A DNA stretch of 25,711 bases from Oscillospiraceae bacterium (GTDB lineage: Bacteria; Bacillota; Clostridia; Oscillospirales; Oscillospiraceae). Of this stretch, positions 1 through 7,425 are shown in pieces. Numbering within the stretch: position 1 is the first letter of the stretch; every line of letters starts with the position of its first letter. The notes beneath the pieces are model-generated. The model ran no database searches and was not told the origin of the DNA. It saw nothing but the letters and a program-made list of their open reading frames with translations. Position numbers and translations under genes: made by a program. The stretch covers positions 1-25,711 of the forward strand of contig JAQUZL010000009.1 in the NCBI GenBank assembly GCA_028691385.1, written 5' to 3'.

Positions 1-2
1 CC

Positions 3-1127
3 ATCTGCGCCGTGCTTGCCGGCATTCTGCCGGCAATTCTGCTGCTGGCATTTGCCAAAGCCCGCGTCGGCGCGGTTGCCCGCGGCATTCAGCTTGCTTC
101 GGCAGTGCTGCTGGCAGCGCAGCTGATTGGCAATCTCGCCACCTTCTTCAGCGCGCTGTTCGTCATCGGCAACGGCGCATTTGATTGGCTGCCCGGCTGC
201 ACCGTGCTGTCTGACTTCATCGGTATTTTCCGTTCGCTGTTCCACATTGGCTGGTACGGCGTGTTTTACACCCTGCGCTACGCCGTCGCGGCTTTGTTGC
301 TGTGCGCGTCCTCCGCCATTCTGCTGTGCTCGAATGTACTGGTGCTGCTCATCAGCACGGAGTTTGTGCCCTTTCCGGCCGCCGTGCCTGCGCGCAGTCG
401 GGTTTATGAAATGCTCGGCTTTCCGCCAAGCCCGGTTGAGGCACTGGGCGGGATGCAGCAACCCTTGTTTTCTAGCTCACCACGAGAGGAGTCTGATACC
501 ATGGGACACAACGAGTCCGATTTTCAAAGCACCGTCGGCGCGGGACATGCCGCAAGGCCAACCACCACACCCTTTGAACTGACCCAGACCAAGAACATTG
601 CGCTTTGCGTCCTGTTCTCGTTTCTCACCTGCTCAATCTACTATTTCTATTGGAAATACACCATGATGCGGCGTATCCGTCTGCTGAACGGCGACGATTC
701 CTCCCCGATTCTGGAGCTGGTGTGGATGCTGATTCCCGGCGTCAGTTACATATACGGTCTGTACTGGTACTTTACCCGCGCAGGAAAGCTGTCCGACGGC
801 GCGGCGCATTATGACGTCAGCATCGTCAACAACAGCATTTTGTATCTTGTTCTGGCCGTACTGGGGTTCACCCTCATCAACGACTGTCTGATTCAGAACG
901 ACCTGAACACCATCGCAAGGACGCTCAACCATCAGTCCTTCAAGCCGAACCTTGGCACGCAGTTCACAGACGAGGTGCATAAGGCCACGCAGTCCGCCGC
1001 CGAGTCCCTGCATCCCACGCACGATCCCATGGAACGCCTTGTGAAGCTCAATGAACTGCTCAAGGCCGGGATTATCACCCAAGCAGAGTTTGACGAGCGA
1101 AAAGCAGCGCTCTTAAAGCAGATCTGA
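3..1127 (+). CDS. DUF4234 + SHOCT membrane protein (5'-partial)
   Basis: The frame is open to the window edge, so the true start is probably upstream; the first start-like codon is GTG at 12. Residues below are counted from there. The first ~120 residues are very hydrophobic and look like three or four membrane segments of no family I recognise. Residues ~195-310 resemble DUF4234, with a Y/W-rich helix near residue 210 and further membrane helices. The last ~32 residues match a SHOCT domain (MERLVKLNELLKAG, then EFDERKAALL), a short C-terminal motif often attached to membrane or phage-related proteins. At residue 164 there is an in-frame ATG (501) preceded by AGAGGAG, so the DUF4234-SHOCT half may also be made as a separate ~208-residue protein. 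A hairpin terminator follows the stop. Function unknown. Confidence 0.75.
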   Translation: MCAVLAGILPAILLLAFAKARVGAVARGIQLASAVLLAAQLIGNLATFFSALFVIGNGAFDWLPGCTVLSDFIGIFRSLFHIGWYGVFYTLRYAVAALLLCASSAILLCSNVLVLLISTEFVPFPAAVPARSRVYEMLGFPPSPVEALGGMQQPLFSSSPREESDTMGHNESDFQSTVGAGHAARPTTTPFELTQTKNIALCVLFSFLTCSIYYFYWKYTMMRRIRLLNGDDSSPILELVWMLIPGVSYIYGLYWYFTRAGKLSDGAAHYDVSIVNNSILYLVLAVLGFTLINDCLIQNDLNTIARTLNHQSFKPNLGTQFTDEVHKATQSAAESLHPTHDPMERLVKLNELLKAGIITQAEFDERKAALLKQI

Positions 1128-1173
1128 CCAAAGGCGGCGCAGCCGATTGGTATCTGCGAATAAGCGTGTTTTT

Positions 1174-1207
1174 AGGGCATCATCGTTTTTGTGAACGGTG
1201 ATGCCCT
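1174..1207 (+). terminator. Intrinsic terminator-like hairpin after the DUF4234 gene
   Basis: AGGGCATCATCG and CGGTGATGCCCT form a 12-bp stem with one wobble, around a T-rich loop. Only a short T-containing tract follows. It lies between convergent genes and could serve either strand. Confidence 0.6.
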
Positions 1208-1280
1208 AATTTCGTGTTATGCTCATTTTATATGTTAGCAAAGCCGATGCTTACTTTGCTGATAATGCTATTCTTACTTG

Positions 1281-1988
1281 CTATGCCACAAAAAAGTCTT
1301 CCCAATACACCTCGTACATCTTGAACTGGGGAACATCCGTTGTCGTTGCAATCAGATAATATTTCATATACCGTCCATCCCCCAACTGAGGCCCCTGACT
1401 TAAAGATGCTTCATTATGTTTCAAACTAACATCTGCCTGTACTACGGCGTATTCGGTAAAACCAAACGTATCAATTTTGCCCAGAATGTCCTTTTTTGTG
1501 GCTTGGCTTATCGTTGGCAAATCTTCTACTGTCAATGTGGTAAGTTCATGGATGGCGTACTCCGACATATAAATTCCATTGCAATAGTTCTCACCCTCAT
1601 TTTCCATTGCAACTTGAAGGCTTTCATTTCCACCAATTAAATCCATCAAGTCCTCAAATTGAGCAGAAGTCACATCATAATAGTATTGATAAACTAAACG
1701 TTCTAGTTCATTGTCTATGCTGTCCTCAAGCGCAAGGGTCCTATCATCGAATACATATTTATCTTCCATATCGATATCCAAAACAGCCAAACGAGCAACA
1801 TCCACATATTTGTCAGATAACAGCACATCGCTGTTTTCAGGCGCTGCTGATTCAGTGCTATTGGGTATATCCGGATTTTGACTTTCACTAGATGTAACTG
1901 GTGGTGTGGTGCTGCTGTGCACATTTGTGCAAGCCGTTAGAAGCAGTATCATTGATAATGCAGCTAACAGCGCATATCTTTTTTTCAT
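1281..1988 (-). CDS. Lipoprotein of unknown function
   Basis: 235 residues. The N-terminus MKKR is followed by a hydrophobic stretch and the lipobox L-T-A-C, with Cys20 as the predicted lipid-modified residue. A Ser/Thr/Pro-rich linker (~21-55) follows, as in surface lipoproteins, then a soluble acidic domain rich in Tyr, Asp and Glu. I recognise no family. ATG at 1988 is preceded by TTTGGAGG at good spacing. A good promoter lies ~75 bases upstream. The gene is clearly richer in A+T than its neighbours and ends tail-to-tail with the DUF4234 gene, which fits a recently acquired or poorly conserved accessory gene. It is likely to be anchored on the outer face of the membrane. Confidence 0.75.
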   Translation of the reverse strand: MKKRYALLAALSMILLLTACTNVHSSTTPPVTSSESQNPDIPNSTESAAPENSDVLLSDKYVDVARLAVLDIDMEDKYVFDDRTLALEDSIDNELERLVYQYYYDVTSAQFEDLMDLIGGNESLQVAMENEGENYCNGIYMSEYAIHELTTLTVEDLPTISQATKKDILGKIDTFGFTEYAVVQADVSLKHNEASLSQGPQLGDGRYMKYYLIATTTDVPQFKMYEVYWEDFFVA

Positions 1989-2060
1989 CTTGCTACCTCC
2001 AAATTTGTAAAATCAAATCTTTCTGTATGGTGGATTATATAAATACCCTGTAACGATATT

Positions 2061-2089
2061 ATTATAACATGAGCAAAGCGGTGATACAA
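2061..2089 (-). promoter_or_regulatory. Promoter for the lipoprotein gene
   Basis: On the minus strand: -35 TTGTAT (2089-2084), a 17-bp spacer, and -10 TATAAT (2066-2061) with an upstream TGT that makes an extended -10. It lies ~73 bases ahead of the lipoprotein ATG. Confidence 0.7.
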
Positions 2090-2151
2090 CCACAGCTCCT
2101 CTGTGACAAGATACGTCCTTGTCAGGAAGTGTCCCGATCCCGCAAATCGGG

Positions 2152-2191
2152 AAAAGCGGCAGCTATGAAACCCATCATAGCTGCCGCTTTT
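2152..2191 (-). terminator. Strong hairpin terminator after the DUF368 gene
   Basis: Arms 2152-2167 and 2176-2191 are perfectly complementary over 16 bp (AAAAGCGGCAGCTATG and its complement) with an 8-base loop. The A/T tracts are inside the stem, so it can work in both directions. It lies 45 bases beyond the stop of the DUF368 gene. A smaller CCCGAT/ATCGGG hairpin (2133-2151) abuts it. Confidence 0.8.
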
Positions 2192-2235
2192 CAAGACATC
2201 CTTATTCGCAGGGTGCTTTCGGCTGCGCCAACTTT

Positions 2236-3060
2236 TTATCCATCTGCAATCATTTTTTCACTGATCCATGCAAAGGCAAAGCCCACTACAAACAGCGCCG
2301 CGCTTCCCAGCACCTGCCCTGCGCCGACAAAGTGAACCGGCACAATGGCCAGTGTGGACGCCAGCATCACGCCCAGCACGCAGTGATAGGCCACGGCATA
2401 GTGCCGCGCAAACAGGCTGTCCACACCGCGGCTCAGCAGCACCACAGAGCCCACCGTTCCAACCGCCACCGGCAGCAGCACATCAGCATGAAAGGCTGCT
2501 GTCGCGGTCACAAGCGGCTCAAACAGGCCGAGGAAAATCAGGATTGTGGAGGACGTCATGCCCGGAATCAGCACGCTCAAGCCCCACAATACGCCGCAAA
2601 ACAGCGCCCAGGCGGGATTGAGCACAATCGACGTCACCGCGTTGGCACGCCGCAGCGCCAAATATCCCGCCGCAGTGACCAAAAAGCAAATGATAAAGGT
2701 CAAAATCGCTTTTTTTGATCGTCCCTGCTTGCCGGACTCCCGATACAGGGTGGGAAAGGTTCCGGCAATCAGTCCCAAAATCAGCCAAATGGCCAGCACC
2801 GACTGCGCCGCAAAAAATGCGCTTGCCACCTTTGCAAAGGCAAGGAAGCCGATCACCCAACCCACTGCAACCGGCAGCAGCATGCGGATATGCTTGCGCA
2901 GCGTCAGCCTCGGATGGGACAGCAGCTCCATGATGGGGCGATAAATGCCGAAGCTGACACACAGCACGCTGCCGCTGACGCCCGGCAAAATCGCGCCGAC
3001 GCCGATAATAGCGCCCTGCAGCGTGCGAATCAGCGCTGCGCGCACATGACGGCGCATCAT
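2236..3060 (-). CDS. DUF368 family membrane protein (candidate polyprenyl-phosphate translocase)
   Basis: 274 residues with about eight hydrophobic segments. The family is recognised from the GVGAILPGVSGSVLCVSFGIY stretch near the N-terminus and the repeated GLSVLIPGMTSSTILIFLG near residue 165. This is the duplicated PG(V/M)S/T motif typical of DUF368. Members of DUF368 (PopT) have been shown to recycle undecaprenyl phosphate across the membrane for cell-wall synthesis; applying that here is inference from family. ATG at 3060 was chosen because GGAGGA precedes it at good spacing; the frame is open to 3108 but has no better ribosome site there. The MocR gene lies 78 bases upstream on the same strand with no terminator seen between, so the two are probably co-transcribed. 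Confidence 0.88.
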   Translation of the reverse strand: MMRRHVRAALIRTLQGAIIGVGAILPGVSGSVLCVSFGIYRPIMELLSHPRLTLRKHIRMLLPVAVGWVIGFLAFAKVASAFFAAQSVLAIWLILGLIAGTFPTLYRESGKQGRSKKAILTFIICFLVTAAGYLALRRANAVTSIVLNPAWALFCGVLWGLSVLIPGMTSSTILIFLGLFEPLVTATAAFHADVLLPVAVGTVGSVVLLSRGVDSLFARHYAVAYHCVLGVMLASTLAIVPVHFVGAGQVLGSAALFVVGFAFAWISEKMIADG

Positions 3061-3138
3061 CGCGTTCTCTCCTCCGCGCCGCGCGATACGCACGAGCTGC
3101 GCTTCCAAAATCCAATCATCGTATCGATCCTCTCACAG

Positions 3139-4524
3139 TCAGATCAGCGCCCGAATCCGCGCAAGCGCATAGGGCAGCATCGTCGAATCCACGCCGGAAT
3201 AGTTAAACAAAATGCAGTGTTCGCTCTGCGGGGTCGGCCTGTGACAATAGTCCGACAAAAACGCCAGCCGAATCCCATCCGCCGCCGCAAGGCGGCGCAG
3301 CTGCGCATCGGGCAGTGTTGTATTCAGTTTCAACAGGAAATGCAGTCCTGCGTCCGGCTCCAGAATTTTGGCGCGCGCGCCAAGGCCGCTGTCCTCAATG
3401 GCGGCAATCATGCCGTCGCGCTTGAGTCGGTAGGCGCGCTTCATCCGGCCAATATGCCGCTCAAAATATCCATCGTCCAAAAAGCGCGCCAGCACATACT
3501 GCTCCAGCGCCGGCACGGTGCCGGAATAAAACGCCATTCGCTGCTGAAACTCCCGCGCCATCTGCCGCGGCAGCACCAGATAGCTGATGCGAAACGAGGG
3601 CGAAATGGTTTTAGAAAACGTGTTCAGATAGATGACGCGCCCTGCCCCATCGAGGCTTTGCAGCGGCCGAATCGGCTTTCCCGTGAAGCGGAACTCGCTG
3701 TCATAGTCATCCTCCAAAATGCACCTGCCGGGCGCAGCCGCCGCCCATGCCAGCAGCTGCTGCCGCCGCGCAAGGGATGTGACGACGCCGGTGGGAAAAT
3801 GATGGGACGGCGAGGTGTGCACCACCTCCGCGTGGGACTGCGCAATGTCGTCCATCTTCACGCCCTGCTCATCCATTTCAAGATAGCAAAACGGCGCGCC
3901 GTTCATCCGATAGATCTGCGCGATTTTTCCATAACAGGGATCCTCCACCGCATAGCGCTTGTCGCGGCCGAGAAACTGGATCAAAAGATGATACAAATAT
4001 TCCGTTCCCGCACCAACCACGATGCAATCCGGATCGGCGTCCAGGCCGCGAAACCGGCGCAAATGCGCGGCAATGGCCGCGCGCAGCTCCGGCACGCCGT
4101 TGAATGGCACCGGCTGCAGCAGCTGCTCTCCCCGCTGGGAAATCACCGCCCGTGTCAGACGCGCCCATGTGGAAAACGGAAAGCTGCTTTGCGCGGGATG
4201 ATTCGAGGTGAGATCCACCCGCCACTGCGGCGCAGACGGTGCAGACTGCGCAGACGGCGTAGACGGCGCGCAGGCAATCCGTTTGGACGCCGCCACAAAG
4301 TAGCCCCTGCGTGCGGCAGCAAGCAAATAGCCCTCGTCCACCAACTGCGCATAGGCCGCGTCCACCGTCACCATGCTCACGCCCAGATGCTGCGCAAGCG
4401 TACGCCGCGACGGAAGCCGCGACTGCGCCGGCAGTACGCCGGTCAGAATGTCCTCCCGGATTTGCCGCGCCAAATACTCATAAAGCGGCAGCGTGCCGCG
4501 CTCGGACAGGTCATAGGTCAGCAT
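3139..4524 (-). CDS. MocR/PdxR-type regulator (GntR HTH + aminotransferase fold)
   Basis: 461 residues. Residues ~1-75 are a GntR winged helix (LPSRRTLAQHLGVSMVTVDAAY). A Pro/Ser/Ala-rich linker follows at ~88-101. Residues ~105-461 are a class I aminotransferase fold with EDDYDSEFR near 271-279 and the pyridoxal-phosphate lysine in NTFSKTISPSFR (Lys305). MocR proteins sense PLP or an amino-compound adduct and activate nearby genes; the ligand cannot be told from sequence. ATG at 4524 was chosen because GGGAG lies 6 bases upstream, whereas the ATG at 4530 directly abuts that site. Its promoter overlaps the neighbouring terminator. The likely target is the downstream DUF368 gene or the gene itself. 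Confidence 0.9.
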   Translation of the reverse strand: MLTYDLSERGTLPLYEYLARQIREDILTGVLPAQSRLPSRRTLAQHLGVSMVTVDAAYAQLVDEGYLLAAARRGYFVAASKRIACAPSTPSAQSAPSAPQWRVDLTSNHPAQSSFPFSTWARLTRAVISQRGEQLLQPVPFNGVPELRAAIAAHLRRFRGLDADPDCIVVGAGTEYLYHLLIQFLGRDKRYAVEDPCYGKIAQIYRMNGAPFCYLEMDEQGVKMDDIAQSHAEVVHTSPSHHFPTGVVTSLARRQQLLAWAAAAPGRCILEDDYDSEFRFTGKPIRPLQSLDGAGRVIYLNTFSKTISPSFRISYLVLPRQMAREFQQRMAFYSGTVPALEQYVLARFLDDGYFERHIGRMKRAYRLKRDGMIAAIEDSGLGARAKILEPDAGLHFLLKLNTTLPDAQLRRLAAADGIRLAFLSDYCHRPTPQSEHCILFNYSGVDSTMLPYALARIRALI

Positions 4525-4575
4525 GCGCATCTCCCTTGCCGCGATTGCATCTCCAGCCAAAGCTTTTCACGTTTA

Positions 4576-4604
4576 ATTATAGCGAGAATCGCTCCATGTT
4601 GCAA
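4576..4604 (-). promoter_or_regulatory. Promoter for the MocR-DUF368 operon
   Basis: Minus strand: -35 TTGCAA (4604-4599), 17-bp spacer, -10 TATAAT (4581-4576). The -35 abuts the tract of the adjacent terminator. The -10 lies ~50 bases ahead of the chosen MocR start. Confidence 0.75.
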
Positions 4605-4638
4605 CAAAAATCCCCCAATCCATCACGATTGGGGGATT
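4605..4638 (-). terminator. Intrinsic terminator after the YARHG gene
   Basis: AATCCCCCAATC and GATTGGGGGATT (4609-4620 and 4627-4638) form a perfect 12-bp stem with a 6-base loop. On the minus strand it is followed by TTTTTG. It ends the Cof/YARHG gene pair. Confidence 0.88.
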
Positions 4639-4644
4639 CCGATC

Positions 4645-5415
4645 TCATAGCCAGCCTTTGTTCTTCTCATAGGTGCGGATAAACTCCGCATTGGTCTTTT
4701 CCGTCTTGGTCAGCTGCACCGTATCGTCGGAGTAATTCTGATCCGGCGTATACCAGCTCTGGCCGCGAAAATACGCATCATATTGTGCATTCTGAAAGAT
4801 ACGGCCGTGACGCGCATAGATTTCATTGCGTGCCAGATTGACCTCAAATTCGCTCAAGCCGTCCAAATCCGCTTCGGTCACCAGCCGCTGATCGGTGGGC
4901 AAAATGTAGCTGCCCGTGTTTTGGGCGGATGTATCTGTCGCGGGTGTATCTGTCGTCGGGGCGTCCGTCGTCGGGGTGTCTGTCGCGGGCGTATCCGTCG
5001 TCGGGGTATCCGTCGTCGGGGTGTCTGTCGCGGGCGTATCCGTCACGGGCGTATCCGTCGTCGGGGCGTCCGTCGCGGGCGTACTGTTCTGCTGGAACGG
5101 ATCGGTCGCCTGCAGCACGTTTGCGCCCGGCTGCGTGCCTTGCAGCGCAGGATCCGAGCCCTGCGTGCCGCGCAGCAGCGGTGCCAGCGCCACCGAATAA
5201 ATCACCGCAACGCCGATCACCAGCACAAGCGCCAGCGCTGCAACCATAATGTTGCGGCGACGTCTGCGGTGGCGTGTGATTTTTCGCGGCTTTCGCTGCG
5301 GCACCACCAGCGGTGGCTGCTCACCCGAAGCTTGCTTGTTGATAATCCATTTTCCACAGTTTTTACAAAAAAAGCTGTCGTCGTCCAAGGGGCGATTACA
5401 GTTTGGGCAATTCAT
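4645..5415 (-). CDS. Zinc-ribbon, single-membrane-span protein with TP-repeat stalk and YARHG domain
   Basis: 256 residues. Parts in order: a zinc ribbon (Cys3, Cys6, Cys17, Cys20), a basic stretch (RHRRRRR), one membrane span at ~56-78, an outward stalk of ten 5-residue T-D-T-P-x repeats at ~115-164, and a C-terminal YARHG domain at ~176-225 (NEIYARHGRIF, then W-Y). YARHG is a presumed extracellular, peptidoglycan- or ligand-related domain. The topology is probably zinc ribbon inside, stalk and YARHG outside. ATG at 5415 is preceded by AAAGGA; the upstream extension to 5433 lacks a better site. The start lies inside the end of the Cof-type gene (20-base overlap), which suggests translational coupling. 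Confidence 0.88.
   Translation of the reverse strand: MNCPNCNRPLDDDSFFCKNCGKWIINKQASGEQPPLVVPQRKPRKITRHRRRRRNIMVAALALVLVIGVAVIYSVALAPLLRGTQGSDPALQGTQPGANVLQATDPFQQNSTPATDAPTTDTPVTDTPATDTPTTDTPTTDTPATDTPTTDAPTTDTPATDTSAQNTGSYILPTDQRLVTEADLDGLSEFEVNLARNEIYARHGRIFQNAQYDAYFRGQSWYTPDQNYSDDTVQLTKTEKTNAEFIRTYEKNKGWL
4924..5073 (-). repeat. 15-bp tandem repeat, ten units, coding (TDTPx)10
   Basis: Ten in-frame 15-bp units encode T-D-T/A-P/S-x, with x being T, A or V. The units differ by a few synonymous or single-residue changes, so expansion and contraction by slippage or recombination is likely. It forms the stalk of the YARHG protein. Confidence 0.9.
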
Positions 5416-6229
5416 AATTCTCGTCCTTTCCAAAGTGGTTCGAAAAAACGGTTCGTTCTAAAAGATCCGCGATCGCGTTTTGATTGTTATCCTTTACGGT
5501 TAAATCCGCTGCTGCCAGCACATTGGCAATCGCATTGCGCGGCGCAGCGCCAATATCGCCGCAGCGTACCAAATCCAAATCATTTTCATAGTCGCCAATG
5601 GTCAGCAAGGTGCGCATGTCCGGCAGCGCTTGACGAAGCTGCGCGAGCGCGCCGCCCTTGGACACAGCCAGCAGCTCAAAGTAGGTTTCCTCGGAGCGAT
5701 ACGCGATCAGCCCCTCCGGAATCCGAAGCTTTGGCACTGTCCGATCCAGCACCGCACCATGGTGGCAAAAGATAATTTTGTGCCAAGGCTGTGTGACAAG
5801 CTCCGGCGCAATCCGGACGCGCGGCAGGTTGTCCCAAATCTCAAACAGCGTGTCATCCTGCTGCGGATTCACCTCAAAAATTGCCGCTTCGCAGAAGATT
5901 TGAATGCTGATTTCCGGCAGAAGCGCCCGCATTTGGCAAATCACGTCCAGCGCCGCCCGCTTAGGAAGCGGAAACCGCGCAAGATAGCGCGCCGCGCCAA
6001 AGTCATAAATCGCTGCCCCATTGCAAAGAATGCACGGTGCGTCCACCGGCAGCCGTTCGAGCTGCCGGTCAAGATGGTACAGCGGCCGACCGGTCGCAAT
6101 GCCAAAATGTCCCCCGCCATCCAAAAGACGCCGGATGGCCTGAAGATTGGTATCTGAAACGTTCTTCTCGTCATCGAGCAGTGTGCCATCCAGATCGGTA
6201 TATAAATAGATGCCCTGATAGCATTCCAA
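5396..6229 (-). CDS. Cof-type HAD-superfamily phosphatase
   Basis: 277 residues from a TTG start. Motif I is DLDGT at ~12-16, motif II is in the ATGRP region, and motifs III/IV end in GDYENDLDL, typical of Cof/HAD-IIB sugar-phosphate or nucleotide phosphatases with a C2 cap. The substrate cannot be named. The frame runs up to ATG 6292, but the extended -10 promoter (6264-6272) falls inside that extension. TTG at 6229 has GGAGGGG 6 bases upstream and puts motif I where the family has it, so TTG is preferred. The 3' end overlaps the YARHG gene by 20 bases. The two share the terminator at 4605-4638. Confidence 0.85.
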   Translation of the reverse strand: MECYQGIYLYTDLDGTLLDDEKNVSDTNLQAIRRLLDGGGHFGIATGRPLYHLDRQLERLPVDAPCILCNGAAIYDFGAARYLARFPLPKRAALDVICQMRALLPEISIQIFCEAAIFEVNPQQDDTLFEIWDNLPRVRIAPELVTQPWHKIIFCHHGAVLDRTVPKLRIPEGLIAYRSEETYFELLAVSKGGALAQLRQALPDMRTLLTIGDYENDLDLVRCGDIGAAPRNAIANVLAAADLTVKDNNQNAIADLLERTVFSNHFGKDENYELPKL

Positions 6230-6263
6230 GACGCACCCCTCCGAACTGTCACAGGTGGTATAC

Positions 6264-6272
6264 AGTATAACA
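6264..6272 (-). promoter_or_regulatory. Extended -10 promoter for the Cof/YARHG pair
   Basis: Minus strand TGT-TATACT (6272-6264), an extended -10 without a good -35 at the expected distance. It lies ~35 bases ahead of the TTG start and supports that start over ATG 6292. Confidence 0.5.
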
Positions 6273-6349
6273 CAGTTTTCTTCGAAAATCATTCCTCTTT
6301 CCCAATTTTTTATCTTTTTTCGCGTCCATTATTTTCCAAAATTTAATGC

Positions 6350-6378
6350 TTGACACGAAGCACCTGCTGTGTTATTAT
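6350..6378 (+). promoter_or_regulatory. Promoter of the initiator tRNA
   Basis: TTGACA (6350-6355), exactly 17 bases, then TATTAT (6373-6378). This is the best-matching sigma-A promoter in the window. It predicts a start near 6385, about 19 bases before the mature tRNA. Confidence 0.85.
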
Positions 6379-6403
6379 ATTCAGGCACGAAAGAAGTGCA
6401 TAT

Positions 6404-6480
<77 letters not shown>

Positions 6481-6485
6481 TATTG

Positions 6486-6546
6486 AATTGGAGTCGAAAT
6501 CATGGACAGTTTTGTTAGACTGTTTTGATTCGACTCCAATTTTTTT
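6486..6546 (+). terminator. Two-tier hairpin terminator of the tRNA
   Basis: The outer stem AATTGGAGTCGAA pairs with TTCGACTCCAATT. An inner ACAGT/ACTGT stem sits in the loop. Seven T's follow immediately. It begins six bases after the tRNA CCA. Confidence 0.92.
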
Positions 6547-6661
6547 GCGCAAAAGCCTGCTGCAGTGGGTCTTTGCGCATTTCTCTTTATTTAGAGAAAT
6601 CCGGACATTAAAAACAATAATCGTGAAAACCGGAATCGAAAAGATGCATAGGGTCTATTTT

Positions 6662-6868
6662 TCAACCGGTTATATTCAAATCACCGCTGCTGATATTCCT
6701 TCTCGGGGTGTTTCGGCGAATGGTATCCGTTGTTGCGGTGCGGCCGCTGGCGTTATCGGATTCAGCGATATTTTTGATTTGGCTCCCCTTTCTTCCAACG
6801 GTTGAGAGAAAATTTCGCAGCGGTTCCTTTGCCATCTTCAATCGCTTCCTGTATTGTTTCTGCGTCAT
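6662..6868 (-). CDS. Small basic protein of unknown function
   Basis: 68 residues starting at ATG 6868, with AAGGG nine bases upstream. It is Lys/Arg-rich at the start (MTQKQYRKRLKMAK) and Ser/Thr/Asn/Arg-rich later. It has no membrane segment or known motif. It lies 23 bases downstream of the DtxR-family gene on the same strand and could be its operon partner. The frame continues upstream to 6922, but only by overlapping the regulator. It could be a chance ORF; the ribosome site is the main support. Confidence 0.4.
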   Translation of the reverse strand: MTQKQYRKRLKMAKEPLRNFLSTVGRKGSQIKNIAESDNASGRTATTDTIRRNTPRRNISSGDLNITG

Positions 6869-6891
6869 TTTAGATTTCCCTTCGCACAGTC

Positions 6892-7275
6892 TTACGCTTT
6901 GCCCTGCTTTGCGTGCCGGCAAATCGCATCAAAGGTCTTTTCGCTTAGATCGTGCTCCACCTTGCAGGCGTCCTCCCGCGCAGTCTCGGCATCCACACCC
7001 AGATGGACGAAAAACGCTGTCAGCAGCTGATGCCGCTCATACATCCTCTTTGCGATTTCCATGCCGGTATCCGTCAGCGTAATGTAGCTCTCGCCATCCA
7101 TGGTAAGATAGCCCGCCTCCCGCAAGCGCTTGGTGGAATAGCTGACGCTGGGTTTCGTCACACCCAGCTGCTCCGCCACGTCGATGGAGCGGATATAGCC
7201 GTGCTTTTCCTGCATCATCAGCATGGCTTCCAGATAGTCCTCGGATGCTTTGTGTATTTTCATGGCAAATTGCAC
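6892..7275 (-). CDS. DtxR/MntR-family metal-dependent repressor
   Basis: 127 residues, the short form without an SH3-like domain. The winged helix spans ~28-65 (IDVAEQLGVTKPSVSYSTKRL); a helical dimer and metal domain follows. Against B. subtilis MntR, the metal positions align without gaps at offset +5: Asp13, Glu16, His82, Cys104, Glu107, His108. Cys104 replaces MntR Glu99 and matches the Cys102 position of DtxR/IdeR, so the metal set is mixed and probably iron-responsive. The GTG at 7275 has AAGGAAG seven bases upstream; the in-frame ATG at 7263 has no good site. It diverges from the feo genes across a 190-base region packed with TTAG-N6-CTAA sites, which fits control of feo and of itself. 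Confidence 0.9.
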   Translation of the reverse strand: MQFAMKIHKASEDYLEAMLMMQEKHGYIRSIDVAEQLGVTKPSVSYSTKRLREAGYLTMDGESYITLTDTGMEIAKRMYERHQLLTAFFVHLGVDAETAREDACKVEHDLSEKTFDAICRHAKQGKA

Positions 7276-7300
7276 CAGCTTTCTTCCTTCAATGCATATA

Positions 7301-7318
7301 GGTTAACACACTCTAACT
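7301..7318. promoter_or_regulatory. TTAG-N6-CTAA operator, site 1
   Basis: GGTTAACACACTCTAACT: one arm is TTAA instead of TTAG, the other is CTAA, with a 6-base centre. It lies 26 bases upstream of the repressor GTG, in its probable promoter, and suggests autoregulation. Confidence 0.6.
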
Positions 7319-7355
7319 AAATTTACAAGAATCCGGGAAAATTTGAAAGATTCCC

Positions 7356-7384
7356 TTGACATTTTCGGTTAGACATATTAAACT
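7356..7384 (+). promoter_or_regulatory. feo operon promoter with overlapping operator, site 2
   Basis: TTGACA (7356-7361), 17 bases, then TAAACT (7379-7384). The imperfect operator GGTTAGACATATTAAACT (7367-7384) covers the spacer and the -10, so a bound repressor would block RNA polymerase. Confidence 0.65.
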
Positions 7385-7391
7385 GAACAGC

Positions 7392-7409
7392 GGTTAGAGA
7401 AATCTAACC
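7392..7409. promoter_or_regulatory. TTAG-N6-CTAA operator, site 3 (perfect palindromic arms)
   Basis: GGTTAGAGAAATCTAACC. The six-base arms GGTTAG/CTAACC are perfect and the core can be read as TTAGA-N4-TCTAA. It lies just downstream of the predicted transcription start of feo. Confidence 0.78.
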
Positions 7410-7425
7410 AGCATTTACGTGTTAT

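Noticed and set aside
2119..2718. 199-codon + strand ORF starting near the terminator
   Set aside because: It is antisense to the DUF368 gene and reads through a terminator hairpin; its His/Gln/Arg-rich translation has no family likeness.
2890..4650. 586-codon open frame on the + strand opposite the MocR gene
   Set aside because: It is Arg/His/Gln-rich low-complexity translation, has no family motif and no ribosome site, and mirrors the clear minus-strand MocR gene.
4924..5073. Regular short repeats that could look like a CRISPR array
   Set aside because: The units are 15 bp, contiguous without spacers, and in frame inside a real gene.
6579..6600. ATTTCTCT/AGAGAAAT hairpin downstream of the tRNA
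   Set aside because: Only eight mostly A-T pairs and no T tract in either direction; the strong tRNA terminator already lies upstream.
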